Positions 25,850 through 37,615 of a stretch of DNA of 64,000 nucleotides are shown piece after piece; position 1 is the first letter of the stretch; every line of letters begins with the position of its first letter. Below the pieces are notes generated by a model. It saw nothing but the letters and a program-made list of their open reading frames with translations. It searched no databases and was not told where the DNA came from. The translations under genes and the position numbers were made by a program. The DNA comes from Pseudopyrenochaeta lycopersici (lineage: Eukaryota; Ascomycota; Dothideomycetes; Pleosporales; Pseudopyrenochaetaceae), in NCBI GenBank assembly GCA_003313425.1, contig NHZP01000030.1, positions 584,069 through 648,068 on the forward strand, read 5' to 3'.

Positions 25850-26960
25850 CAAGTATACGTGCAGCTGCGGGCTGGACTTCAACTCCACCTATGAATGCCA
25901 CTGATAGAGAAAGATATTGTGGATTAGCTAATAGGGCTCTGTTTTAATTTGCGCGAACGAAAACATGGAATAGATCGCTCCTGCAGTTGAAGCAAGGTAC
26001 GTCGATCGAAAGAAGAGAGCAGGGAAGCGTATGGCGAACGATAGTTCTAATTACAAGCACTTGAAGTCCCACGACACGCATCTGACTGAGATCACATCTC
26101 GCGGAGCAAGAACGAGTAATCACAGGATTTAGCTTAGTAGCAATTTCCCAAGCTTTAGTTTATCCAACACATCCTCTCGCCACTCAATCCTTGCTTCAGC
26201 ATCAGTGCTGGTTTTCCGGATCGGCTAAATGATTCTTCTTGCGCATAAGTTTTTCTTTCATTGCACTATTAGTCGTTAGCAAAGCAGTTCAACGAATCCA
26301 GGTATAGCAGCAACGTTTACCTTGTTCTGTGTGTCTCGCGACCCTCACGAATTTCCACGAAGACAAAAGCCCCCTAGACCCTGCGTATCAGTATGATAGT
26401 GCCAGGAATGCTTCAGCGCAGAATGCGGGACTGACAAGAATTGCACTGAGTAACCAGGCCATCGCTCCCAGAAAGAGGAAGGAGAGGATAGCCCTCCAAC
26501 TTCCACAGCCTGCCGAACCAACGGTTGTAGCTACTATAGTACCCCGGGGTGCAACGGTCCAGAAGCGACCCCAGTAATAGCCCCAGTAATTCCAATACCA
26601 ACGCGAAGAGCATGAGCTATTAAGCTGCATACTTAATTAGTCAGCAACTTTAGTTTCTCTGCTATTACTCACATCAGCTAGCAGCCCGAATGCGACTATT
26701 GAGCCGACGAAAAATATAGCATCAAGGGGCCAGGCATAGAAAGAGTATTTAAGAGGAACAATAAGAAAGATTGAAGCAATAAGCTCTAAACAAGAGATAA
26801 CCTGAGCGTAAATCAGGCGACCCTCAGTAGACGACCCTGATGGAATATGCAATAAGTAGAAGAAGCGTCCTAGAAGGGCTACAACAATAATAGAGCTGCA
26901 AAGTTCGCCAAAGCGAAGGAGGCAGGAGAATACTTTAGTGCCGGTACCCATACTTGCTAA
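25850..26960. repeat. Segmental duplication, copy 1 (contains intact MARVEL gene)
   Basis: About 1.1 kb similar in order and spacing to 32235-33300. Shared landmarks include ACTTCAACTCCACCTAT versus ATTTGAACTCTGTCCAT at the left. Further in come AGAGAGC followed by TCTAATT(A/C)CAA, the block around TTTCCAAGCTTT, and the whole MARVEL reading. Divergence is large and includes indels, so the duplication is old. Borders are approximate. Confidence 0.75.
26388..26951 (-). CDS. MARVEL-type four-helix membrane protein
   Basis: Small integral membrane protein of the fungal MARVEL-like group, 171 aa; such proteins sit in plasma-membrane or endomembrane domains, mostly without known function. Exons on the minus strand: 26951-26673 and 26624-26388. 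The 48-bp intron has donor GTGAGT, branch GCTGACTAAT and acceptor TGCAG, and phase is kept. Four hydrophobic helices are visible: LCSSIIVVALLGRFFYLL, VISCLELIASIFLIVPL, DAIFFVGSIVAFGLLAD and ILSFLFLGAMAWLLSAIL. The RFGELCSS start, GRLIYAQVIS, the CSSRWYW loop and the GCGSWRAI Cys/Trp motif before the last helix are typical of the family. A second, broken copy lies 6.4 kb downstream on the same strand. Confidence 0.85.
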
Positions 26961-28294
26961 CTAGGTAGTAATTTTGATTCAGGAACGATAGAGCGGCAGG
27001 AGTAATAGTTACTCTGCACTGCGCAAACTTAGTCTATATAGAAGGCAGCCCCCGAGCCTAGATTCCGCCCAGGCTTCAAGATCAAAGAGGGCACCAATAG
27101 GAAGACTAATTTTGACTCGTATGAGCAGCTCAACAAAGAGGTGGTTTTCCGTCAAACATAAGCGAAAATTGGTGCAACATCTGATCATGTTTCACATGCT
27201 AAATCTAGAAAAAGCGGCTATGCATCCCGCATTTGGACGCAACCAATAATCGGTTGCATAATGTCCCAAATTGTTGATATGGCTACAGGGATGCGGGTTC
27301 GTCCTATTCAGTTGAGGCACATCGCTTGATTAGCGTACACATATCTCAGAGCATGAAGACCGCCGTCCTTGTTCTACCGCTTAGCTTATGCTTGGCTACT
27401 TCACATCCGTACTTGTTAAAATTAAGATTTCGAGAATAGCAATATGCTGTACCGTTTGCATACTAACTGCATTCAGGCCGTCCAACCATCCCTTTTATCG
27501 CTTACTAATCATTGACAGCTGCCAACACTTAACATGCCGGATCCGTCCTGCGCTAACAATATACTGCATCAGAAAGTCCTTTCTTTGTCCTCTGTCTAGT
27601 ATTTTGCCTGTGGACCAGTATTAGGGTCAGCTCATAGTAGTGATGTTTTGAGTTAGCTATAGGTTTGTCCTGCAACTGAGAGTCGCCATAAGAAATTGTT
27701 CACTATAATACTCAACCCGTGGGCTACTATGATTATTTCTGGGCTATTCAAAGTCTGACTAGATGCACAATGTGGAAATTTATTTACCTTGTAGATGATG
27801 TTTATTAGCTGAAACCGCGCAATGCACAATTCCCAGGGTTGGGAGCAATACATCAAATTATATGTCACGGAAATCAGTTTTTACAGTTTTGACAACCCCG
27901 CATTGGAGGTGCGGTAAGTTGAAGCTATGTATGCACCCGGTTTTACCTGGTAATATGGGCCGACGAGCATACGCCACCAGTTCAGCTAAAGCTTCAAGCT
28001 TCGCCTATTGGTGGCATCTTTCTTTCAGCATCGGAGGGCCTTCCGTGTTCAGCAAGGTCAAATTGCACCAAACAGGCTGCCCGAAATAGGATAGAAAACG
28101 ATGAAGTTTGATGACAGCACTCATGTCCTTCTCAAACTCTGCGCCCGCACAAAATTGTAGACTATCCAGCCCACCTTTAGTGCATGCGATATACTTCCTG
28201 TCTGTCTGTACCTCAGAAGACAGCTAGATCCTGATACCAAAGCAAGTTCAGGCGTTTCTTGGATTGAACTTAACATTTCATCTCTTTCTCTATC
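26961..28294. other. Intergenic region between divergent MARVEL and Rtg2-like genes
   Basis: No supported gene. Readings at 27388-27624 (+), 27653-27868 (-) and 27862-28089 (+) show no family pattern. The last 40 bp before the Rtg2-like start are pyrimidine-rich, as in many fungal promoters. Confidence 0.5.
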
Positions 28295-30178
28295 ATGGGC
28301 GGTGGCAACGAATTTCCCCTACATCAGGCGCAACTAGACCATGCGATTGACGATCCTTATCTCAGACCTCAACATGCGCCCCAGTATTTGCGAGCGGTGA
28401 TTGACATGGGCAGGTAATAATTCCACAATAACTGTTTTATTAAAAACTGTTTGTGCGGGTACTGACATTTCATCTACTATACCAGCAATGGCATAAGGTT
28501 CTCAATATCGGACCTCACACCACCTACGGCTCGAATTCTTCCCACCCTTCATGTCCATCGCCTAGACATAAGCCTCTACGATGCCCAGTTTGATCATTCA
28601 ACAGGTGCTCGAGTTCCAATTCCTGATTCCGTCATCAAGGATGTCGTTGCTGGACTTCTGCGCTTCCAAATCATCTGCGCGGATTTCGGTGTCCCTAGTT
28701 ACTACACCCGCATCATTGGCACTGAGGCTACACGAACCGCTATTAACTCCACTGAATTTATTGAGGAGATTCGTAGAGCAACTGGGTTATCTGTCGAACT
28801 TTTAGCAAAGGAAGATGAGGGTAAGATTGGTGCGCTCGGCATTGCAAGCAGTTTCTCGGAAATGGGGGGGATTGCCATGGATCTTGGAGGGGGTAGTACA
28901 CAGATTACATGGCTTTCCTCGCATGGTGGAGTAATCAAAATGAGTCCAAAGGGCGCGTTCAGTTTTCCGTATGGGGCGGCGGCTTTGACGCAGAAGCTAG
29001 AGGAGTTGACAAAAGGAAAGAGTCACGACGAGGCGCAGAAAGCGAAGGAAAAGCTACGTGAGGAGATGAAAACTAATTTCATCAATGCTTACACCAATCT
29101 TTTAGTTCCGAATGATATCGTCGAGAAAGCGAAGCAACAAGGTGGATTTCAATTGTATCTTTCAGGGGGTGGTTTCCGCGGATGGGGTTATCTCCTGTTG
29201 TATCAGAACCAGACGGGGAAACACAGCTATCCAATATCCATCATTAATGGGTTCACAGCTCCAAAGTCGGAGTTCACGGATACAGAAAAGCTGAAAGAAG
29301 TCGCGCACACTGCACACAAGATTTTCAGGATTTCGGACCGTCGACGTAAGCAGGTTCCTGCCGTAGCGTTCTTGGTCAACGTCCTCGCCAACGCATTGCC
29401 ACATGGAATAAAAGAGGCTCACTTCTGTCAAGGCGGCGTGAGAGAGGGTGTTCTGTTCCAGGATCTTCCGCCAAATATTCGCAGACAGAATCCACTCACG
29501 GTGGCTACTACTCCGTTCGCGAAAGATTCTGCACCTAGGATCGCTGAGCTCCTCCTTAATGCTATCCCCAAGTATAGCAGAGCATATTCGAACCAACTCT
29601 CCAGTTTGGTAAGTGTGGATATTATTGAGGCGCTTGCCAATACTCTCTACGTACACTCTGTTATGTCAAAGGAGTCAGCATCCACATGTGCCATGTACAG
29701 CACAAGCACTGGATTAATGTCTTCAACGCACGGTGTATCTCACTCCAACCGTGCACTACTTGCACTGATGCTTGAGGAAAGTTATGAGGGCGAGCTCCCT
29801 CCACGAGAGACAAGATTCAAGGCGTATCTGCGCGACATTCTTGAGCCTAAGGATATATGGTGGACATGCTATATTGGTGGGGTGGCTCTTTTGCTTCGTC
29901 GACTCTATCCGTCCGGTTTTGTTGACGATATGAAGCCCAGAGTCGAACTATCAGCTCAGTGGATGATGAAAGCTAGTGGTGGAAGTAGTGCACAGGGTAT
30001 TCAGTTAGTGTTTCTCATTCAAAAGAAAGTGAATGATCCAATGAAGTTGAAAGAAGCCATTCAAGATCATATCAATGTGATCAGGAAAGTTGGGAAGAAG
30101 AAAAATTGGATTGGGGGGAGGAATGGATGGGGCCTAGCTGTAGAGGTGTCAGTGGAGGAGGGTAATCTTGTAGAGTAA
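28295..30178 (+). CDS. Rtg2-like Ppx/GppA phosphatase-fold protein
   Basis: Member of the exopolyphosphatase/pppGpp-phosphatase (ASKHA) superfamily, resembling yeast Rtg2, which signals mitochondrial status to nuclear genes. 603 aa. Two exons: 28295-28413 and 28486-30178, with a 72-bp intron (GTAATA donor, TACTGAC branch) between MG and S of the first nucleotide-binding loop. Key loops are VIDMGSNGIRFS (phosphate-1), RIIGTEATR, GIAMDLGGGSTQITW (phosphate-2) and LYLSGGGFRG (adenosine-type loop). The C-terminal half includes NVLANALPHGIKEAHFCQGG. Length and loops match fungal Rtg2 proteins. Whether it hydrolyses polyphosphate is unknown; the window also has a VTC-family gene, but 16 kb away with no sign of co-regulation. 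Confidence 0.87.
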
Positions 30179-30239
30179 TTACTATTACAGACCAACGTTA
30201 ATTGTGACTACGCTATAGAATGCAGACAGTATCTTAGCA

Positions 30240-31500
30240 GCTTTGGTTGAAAAATAAAAAGGCATATTTACTAGTCAATAAATTACCGCGACTTTATTTA
30301 CTATATTTTCCTCAGAGATAGGAGCTTAACTTAGGAGTTTAAGTGCTTCTACAAGAGGATAAGTAAATCCTAGCTCTCGAAGTATTATAACACGTGGTTT
30401 AACTATTACTTATATTAATAAAAACAAGAATTAGTTATTCGGCGGCAAAGTATATGGCGAATGCCGCCACCTTATACCAAAAATAACTTATTTGCTCTTT
30501 TACGCTTAGGTTATCGTTCTAAATTCTTCGCCAGCTTCATCCAGCTAAGTACAAAAAGCATCGCCTTTTACTCTGTAACAAAAAAGCAAAAGTCTACTTA
30601 ATTAATATTTATAAGCTTTATAGATATAATTACTTTCATCTAAGCGAACGTATTATAATTTTATATCCTACATTACTAAAAGGCTGTAACTAAAAAGTAC
30701 TTTAATTACTTTATTGAAAGGTATAACATTAAGCGTATCGCTTACCAGGTATTTACTTTAAAGTAGAGCCTCTACTTTAAGCTATGAAAGTATTAGGAGT
30801 TAATATTTCTGCTAGGGCTGATTCCCCTATTACACATACCTAATGTCTTCTTAGCTAGTTTGGGCTAAATAGAGTTATACCGGATGAGATGGGAGCGGGG
30901 AGCACTCTAAGTCCGGGGTAAGAGGCAAGATAAGAACCCCCAACTTGCCAAGGATCTCGCTAGAAGGTAGCGATCCTTATATCGAAGAATTAAGTCCTAT
31001 TATCCTTAATCTATCTCTATTGTGCCTATCTGTTCCTTAACAACCTTACGATAAGGCTGTAGTAATAAAGAACTATTTCCTATTTAATAATACAAAGAAG
31101 AAAAGCGTCTTTACTAATATACTCTGTAAAGTTAGGTGTATATATTAAAGAGTTTGTAAAGTTTAAGAAAACGTAATTAGAAGATAACTACAGTATCTTA
31201 TATCTGTACTAATATTATAGACCTTTTACTTGATCTTGTATACAAAGCTACCTCTAATAGTAGTAGATTATTTAACTACTATAGTATTTTACTACGTAAA
31301 ATTAGCCTAAATACATCTTTTGGATAGCAATTTAATTAAAACATTAGAAAATTTGACAGTGCTGGCTCTTGTTAGTAGTTCTATAAATTTAATTATGTTG
31401 CTAGTTACATAGTATTATGTGTGCATTAGGTGGGGGCATGCGTTAGGTAGTGGTATTCGTTGCGGTAACGATAGTTTCGCTATCTTTATTAGGATTTTCT
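30240..31500. repeat. RIP-degraded AT-rich relic inside the gene-bearing half
   Basis: About 1.2 kb of strongly TpA-rich DNA with stops in every frame, like the right half of the window, flanked by ordinary sequence. An island near 30870-31000 keeps normal composition. No terminal repeats, target-site duplication or protein family could be recognised, so the element type is open. Confidence 0.55.
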
Positions 31501-32234
31501 TAATTTAGAACACATTATGTAATGATACAACATTGGCGTCAGCTGAAAGGCTCCTGTTCAGTAGGAAGGGTTTGGGATCTTGATCCTAGACAAAAGCTTA
31601 AAAATGTCAGGCCACGCACTGGAAGCCAAGGCAAGCCGAGGGGGTTAACTCCCCACAGCCTTGCCAATAAAGCTCCGCAAAATCATAGCTGCTCTAAGTC
31701 TACCAGAGCTTTGGACATGTCAAGATTTGCTGTGTGCTGAGTAGGTCTGGTGTGTTGGCAGGTCTAGAAAATTTTGCGATATGTGCGCGATAGAAAAAAT
31801 CCTTACATACTATTGGTTGATCTTGCCGTCGCCCTGTCTACGAACCAAATTAAAGGCGTAGCATTTAATGCCTCCAACACTCTCTTAGAAACGCCACAGC
31901 TTAGATTTTCAGATTACTCCGCTGAAAATGGCTCGGCATAGAATATTAACAAAGTATAACAAGAGATGTGGGGTTGAATCCAATAAGCGTGCAGGCGAAC
32001 TTTGCGTGCGGTCTAAAGGAGCATATTGCTACAGAGCATCTATAAAAAATGGCAATTCAGCTACGCCTATGCCTTGACTTACTGCTCGTAACAATACTAA
32101 CTTAGTACAGTTATTAAGCGCAAGATTAATACTAATTAGAGGGGCACAGTCTGCTGGAATTAAGTAGAAACTCACAAGACCGACTTCGGAATCTGGAGTT
32201 GATGGTCCGGGATCCAGGGTCCTGTGAGTTTAGT
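31501..32234. other. Intergenic region, no gene seen
   Basis: Ordinary composition. A 72-codon reading at 31522-31740 (+) has no family resemblance. Nothing else supported. Confidence 0.45.
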
Positions 32235-33300
32235 TAGTAAAATCTCTATACAACTGCGGAGCTAGATTTGAACTCTGTCCATAATTTCTATTGATGGGGA
32301 AGGAAAATTTGTGTGGGTAGCTACTGTAGAAGGATTGATTTGAATTTCACGTCAGAAAAACTTAACAAAGAATTGCTTGAAAAGCGAGATATGCGGAGCA
32401 AAGTAAGAGAGCGGCGAAACATGTAGCGTACAATAAGTCTAATTCCAATTACTTAAATTCACATATCGCGCGTCTGGCCGAGTCACATCTCACAGAACCA
32501 CAGCATGTAATCTCATAAGTTAGCTAGTAGCAAATTTCCAAGCTTTCTGGCAACTAATACAACCAGATCGTGTTCCCATCCTAGTCCTTGCTTGGGCACT
32601 ACTACTAAGATTTAAGGTCAGGCAGGCGATAGTTCTTGTGCATATTCTTTTATTTAATTTCACAGTCAGTTATCCACAAGGCGGTCCAAGGAAGCCACAG
32701 GATAGCTGGCGCCCCTTACCTTATTCTGTAGATTTCACGAACCTTACGGATTTCCATCAAGGCAAAAGAACCCTACTCACGGTTCAGTGGTTAACTACTC
32801 AAGTCACTTCAGGGGGAAACTTACCAAGATTGCACTCAGCAATCAACCTATCACTCCTATAAAAAGAAAAGCGAGAATAACTCCGCAACTTCCACATCCC
32901 ACAGGATTTACAATGCCCACTGTTCTAGTAACAAGGATGCAATGTTCAGAACTAGCCCTGGTAGTCCCAGTGCCATTGCAAAGAGCTAGAGCCGTTAAGC
33001 TGTGTACCCAAATTAGGTCCGCAACTTTAGTTTCGTCTACCAATACCCACATCAGCTAGAATCCCAATTGCCACCATCTAGCAGACGAAAAATATAGCAT
33101 CGACGGAAGGATAGAAGCAATAGTCTCTAAACAAGAAATAACCTCGGCGTATATCAGGCGGCATTCTATAGACCCATCTGGTGCGAGATATAATAAGTAA
33201 AAAAAGCGGCCAATAAGGGTTACGACAATGACAGAGCTGCAGAGTTCGCCAAGGCGCAGGATGGCAGAGAATACTTTAGAGCTGGTGCTCATATTTGCGA
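32235..33300. repeat. Segmental duplication, copy 2 (contains broken MARVEL gene)
   Basis: Partner of 25850-26960 in the same orientation. The similarity covers the gene and roughly 600 bp beyond its 3' side. Changes include transversions and indels and do not look RIP-dominated. Borders are approximate because both edges fade into unrelated sequence. Confidence 0.75.
32843..33292 (-). pseudogene. Decayed MARVEL-type membrane protein paralogue
   Basis: Second copy of the gene at 26388-26951. The first half is readable from the ATG at 33292: MSTSSKVFSAILRLGELCSS, IGRFFYLLYL and RLIYAEVISCLETIASI parallel copy 1. The block corresponding to FLIVPLKYSFYAWP is then largely missing, shifting the frame; DAIFFVC continues in another frame with an in-frame stop, then ILADVG. 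The final helix survives as GVILAFLFIGVIG near 32850-32900. Deletion, frameshift and stop together argue against a working protein. Confidence 0.78.
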
Positions 33301-33322
33301 CACGGCTGAATTTCGTCAACAA

Positions 33323-35021
33323 TAGGGGTAGTTGAAGTTACTATGTGAGAGAGATGCAGAATTCCTATATATGAGAGGGGCATCCAGCGACCATATGCTG
33401 CACAATCTCGAGCAGCCAATACAACGCCGGCCGATAGCCATGCGTGCAGGCAGCTGAAGAAGCGGGCGAAAGCCTTCATCCTTAGGGCAGAATACAACTT
33501 GAATCACTGGTGATAACGTTTGATATGTGGAGTCTAGACATCGATTATCGGCAGAGTGCATGTGTGAAAGTGATCCAATGAGATAAGTCAAACCCCGCAC
33601 ATGACGGGTCTGCTTGAATGCTTGTGGCCCGCTGCATCGGCGTTGAAGCGTGCTTTGCGGTACGCTTTATGTTGCTGCAAAGCGTCTTTGCTCTTTATTT
33701 GCTGTTTCTGATAGCTGAGGTAGCAAGCTATAGTATGCCTTCGGTATAGGTCTGCTGCACGTCGCCTTGTTGTGGCATTGCAGGTATTAGTCTACCATCA
33801 GTTGAAACTTGCTGGAGTGGCTTGCTCGCGTTTGTACCACTCTATACGCTTCCGCACCGCAGACTTCGAGCCCCTCGTATTTTAGCCCTGCCGCTCTCAC
33901 ATGCCTTTGTTCCCAGGTCTGTTAAGCACCTCAGCTGAGCGACTGAAACGTTCTCTTCCGACGCCTGCAGTGAATCGACTAATAGAGCCAGGCTATGAAG
34001 CAGTCCATCTGTCTGGATTGTGAGAGCGGAAGGATCGGACGAATTAATACAGCAGGGGCAGCGGTGCTCTCTTGCGTGCTAGCTGAGCTGGGGCTCCCCG
34101 CAAGAAGCCCCGGATTCGGTAGCCTTCACAAGTGGTTGCGGGGTAAATGGTTGGCATAAGCATAACAGCGATTTAGACACTTTGACTCTGCGGTCAATCG
34201 CGACGGGCCTCGTTGAACGGCGGCATGAGTAAATCGATTGGTACAGCGAGTGATCGGAAGCCCAAGCGCCACGCAGTTGCGCCAAATCCATGTTGGTACA
34301 GGGGCTGTGTTTTTACGACAGAGATTCTAATCAGCTGGCCAGTCTCCGAGCTCTCAAGCACCCGAGAAGCTTTGTCAATTATGGTATTAGAGATAGCTGA
34401 CGAAAAGCAACGGTTCATGAATGTAAGCAATCCTGATGAGATTTCTTTCTGCTTCATCTGTTCTCAAGGACGCAAATTTTGATAGATCCGGAGAGTATTT
34501 GGCTGGTATGTACCATGCCGTACGAGCGATGAAGCGAAAGCTCCTATCGCACTGAGGCATATTAAATAGATGTCTACTGGAAGTTTCATGCAAGCAGGCA
34601 TGATTGTATTGTGTGTATTGTATCTTGTTCTGTTTAAACTCAGATTTCATAACAGGATTACCAATGCATTTTCTCTCTTTCAACAGTTCTTACCAATCAA
34701 ACTGATGAAATGATTGACTCTTATTTGAGCGTGCTGGATTCAGGTAATAATTCCCGAAGCCGCGCAGGGCACCTTTCCTAGGTCTATGGCGAATCAATCT
34801 GCCGATCATCTTGACTGTTAGCAACTGCTTTTTTCAAACCTCCATGGTTGATGCATAGTCTAGAACAGCTCTATACTTCTCAGCCGTCTCCACGTTACTG
34901 TTTCGCATCAAGACCCTACAATCTTACCTAGTTTCCACACCGACTCTCTATCCATACCATCATATCCAATACACCTTCTTCAACATCTAGCACCGACTTT
35001 CGAAAGCTATCCTGCTTCCCC
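33323..35021. other. Intergenic region upstream of the bHLH gene
   Basis: About 1.7 kb. Minus-strand readings at 34194-34457 and 34079-34291, and a fragment near 33850-34030, look somewhat protein-like but could not be joined by credible introns or matched to a family; they may be a decayed gene. The last 160 bp before 35022 are pyrimidine-rich and probably the core promoter and leader of the bHLH gene. Confidence 0.4.
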
Positions 35022-36038
35022 ATGGCAGGAGATGTAGGCGATCCCCGCCCGCCTGTTGACTTGTTGGCCTACTACAACCACTTCGACCAGTCATACCTTG
35101 CCCACTCTTACACCACTCAACTCAACTACACCTTAGACCTCTCCTTTGACCGTTTCGAATCTTCCATGGAAATACCTTTAAAACATGTGACAACTCTCAA
35201 AAATAGCACCTTGCCGACTCCCCCAAGCACGACAGAGGAATGGGCAAGGCTCAGAATAGAACCGATCCGCCAAATCGATCAATTCGAAATCGGTTTCTTT
35301 AACACTACAGCTTCCCATAGCACAGCTTACCCGCCACAGAACTCATGGCCAAATCTACCCGTCTGTGGTTACGACTCGACCCAAATGTTACCACAGGAAG
35401 TCCAACCCCACACATCTCGCTCCCCTAACTCCTCCCACTTGATAGGATGCGATCTTTTATGTCACTCTCCAGCTATCACTAAGGAACGAATTCCAAAGCG
35501 CCCGGCAACCCGAAAACGGGGTCGCCCGCCCTTATTCCGCGAGGGTTCAAGTTCATCTACACTTCTCAAGTACGCGGATAAGACCCATAAGTACCGCATC
35601 AAACATAACCAAGTGGAGCGGAAGTACCGTGAGGGCCTAAACGCTGGGATAGAGCGGTTGCATCGTGCAGTTCCAACGCTGCGGCAGAGGGAAGACGATG
35701 TAACAGAGGGACAGGTTCGGCTAAGCAAACTTGCAGTCTTGGCTGGCGCAGTTGAGTACATCAAGAGAATTGAACAGGAAAGAGATGCTGCGGTTAAGCA
35801 GCTTTATTACTTAAGGGATGCACGCTTTTCACTAAGTGAAGGAAGAGTAGCAGCAATTGATAATAATTGTAGTGGCCCTGTAATGGAGAAGGTTAAGGCG
35901 TGCGCTTTGGACGCTGGGATACATGGGATCAGTGGTAATCCTTATCCTCATAACGGCTGTGCATTGCAAGACGGTAATAGAGCTGCGGCTATGCTACACA
36001 GCTGTGAAGTATCCAGGTGTATGGCTCGACCGAGTTAA
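35022..36038 (+). CDS. bHLH transcription factor with SREBP-type tyrosine
   Basis: Nuclear DNA-binding regulator, 338 aa, single exon. The basic region is KYRIKHNQVERKYREGLN, with the His-Glu-Arg positions that contact E-box DNA. It has Tyr in ERKYR where most bHLH proteins have Arg, a hallmark of the SREBP group. The loop and helix 2 follow (VRLSKLAVLAGAVEYIKRIEQERD), running into a short coiled coil. Upstream is an AT-hook-like motif (RKRGRPP) and an acidic/Ser/Pro-rich N terminus. No transmembrane segments exist, so it is not a membrane-tethered SREBP such as Sre1/SrbA; it resembles soluble SREBP-like fungal factors. The start is in strong context (CCCCATGGC). Confidence 0.87.
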   Translation: MAGDVGDPRPPVDLLAYYNHFDQSYLAHSYTTQLNYTLDLSFDRFESSMEIPLKHVTTLKNSTLPTPPSTTEEWARLRIEPIRQIDQFEIGFFNTTASHSTAYPPQNSWPNLPVCGYDSTQMLPQEVQPHTSRSPNSSHLIGCDLLCHSPAITKERIPKRPATRKRGRPPLFREGSSSSTLLKYADKTHKYRIKHNQVERKYREGLNAGIERLHRAVPTLRQREDDVTEGQVRLSKLAVLAGAVEYIKRIEQERDAAVKQLYYLRDARFSLSEGRVAAIDNNCSGPVMEKVKACALDAGIHGISGNPYPHNGCALQDGNRAAAMLHSCEVSRCMARPS

Positions 36039-36462
36039 GGTGATTTCGCTTCCAGGTTTGGGTTCACGAGGTTCTAGCATCAAGCATCAATTTAATACTG
36101 TCACAGCCGAATCTTCCATAAAACAAGACCCTGCTTACTTAGGGTTTCTCCTACAATAAAATCCTAATTGAGTTTTTTTTCTATTCCTTATTGCTGATAG
36201 TAGCCATAGAGTTCTGTAACCTTGATAAGCTCGGTTTTGTAATACGCAGAGATTCTTTAAAAGTAATAGGGTCAACGGTCTTTACAAGCAGACAATGAAC
36301 TACAATGTATTTCAACTCCCCGCTACATATAGAGAGAAGAACGGATCCGCACTAGTTACAGCCTTTTTGGAGAGATAGTCTTCAGACAACTTGTTAACAA
36401 AATTTTTAAATTGTTGTGCATGCGGTGTCTAGTTGTTGGAACATAACAAGAAGCGATTTCGT

Positions 36463-37615
36463 TTAGTGGCTAGTGGAACTGCTCGGAGCGCGATTCACTT
36501 CCTCGGTAGCAATCACTTTATTATTATGCGGCTTTACTCTGCTAGTCCCTTCAATTGGACTAGTATTTAAGTTCAGCCGGCTGACCTTTGAATTAACAGT
36601 GTTAGTTTTATCGATTAACAGAATAAGCATTCAAGAGGGAGGATTTGAGCTTACCTCGCGACCATCGCCATCCTGTCCTGGGTTGAGGACCTCACACTCC
36701 ACTAACTTAATAATCTTATATATTCCAATTGCTAGTAATGTGCCCATGAGGGGACCTACCCAATATACATATTGGTACCCCGGAAAGTCAAGAGTCGCAA
36801 CACATGGTCCAAAGCTCCTCGCAGGATTCAGCCCCGCACCTGTATAGCGTACACCTACCAAATGCGCAACAAATAGGGCAAGACCGATACCAATAGGGGC
36901 CAAATATGTGGCTTTGTGCTTCTCGGCGGCGAGCATAAAGATGGTGAAGACGAGGAAGGACGTAAGAAACATCTCGATGAAGACACCTCGTACGATGGAT
37001 ACGCTGAGATCGGTGGAAACCATGAGTGGGCCGGGGAGAATCGCTTCGATGACAGCGGCCGCGCTCATGCCGGCGAGCATCTGTGCGATGAAGTATAGGA
37101 CCGCGCGGATTGGGGTTGTTGCACCGATGAGACACAGGCCTAATGTCACCTAATCGGCGTTGGCGTTAGCTCTTCAGCTCAATCTTAAAACTAACAGTTC
37201 AATCTGATTAAGATTGACTAACACTCATACATTTAAAGATCACAGATTAACTTACCGCAGGATTGAATAAGCCGCCGCTTACCCTGAAGAAAACCCACAC
37301 ATTAACCATTAGGCTGAAGCCAAAGCTCAAGGCGATAAAAAGCAGCACACTGGTATTTGGTGACTGTCCTACTATGGGCACATCACTAGTTGCCGTGTGA
37401 GCTACTTGGGTGCCACCGAAGGCAAGAAACAGAAACATAAAGGTTCCTACAAACTCAGCAGCTGCAGCAATAAACTCATGCCGCCAAATAATGGTTCCAG
37501 CAGAGCTTGAAGACGCGATGCTATTAAATTGGCCATTGGTACGAATGCCGTCATTGGATTCGGAGGTCTGCGACGTCTCCTTTTGATGCAAGGGGAGGAT
37601 ATTCTGGAATGACAT
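36463..37615 (-). CDS. Orthodox aquaporin (MIP family water channel)
   Basis: Membrane water channel, 325 aa in the three-exon model. Exons on the minus strand: 37615-37256, 37149-36655, 36585-36463. Both NPA boxes are present: SGGLFNPAV ends exon 1 and GAGLNPARSFGP lies in exon 2. The residue before the second box reads FVAHLVGVRYTG, placing His at the selectivity filter as in water-specific aquaporins, with Arg after the second NPA. Six helices can be traced. The third exon is supported by GTAAGC, an AACTAAC branch and TTCAAAG, and adds 40 residues ending NRAPSSSTSH. If this last intron is retained, translation stops at 36631 after SSNPPS. The start is the first true ATG; the codon upstream is TTG. 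Confidence 0.9.

Noticed and set aside
33850..34457. Minus-strand fragments that look like part of a regulatory protein
   Set aside because: Could not be joined by credible introns and no DNA-binding or other motif is visible; at most a decayed gene.
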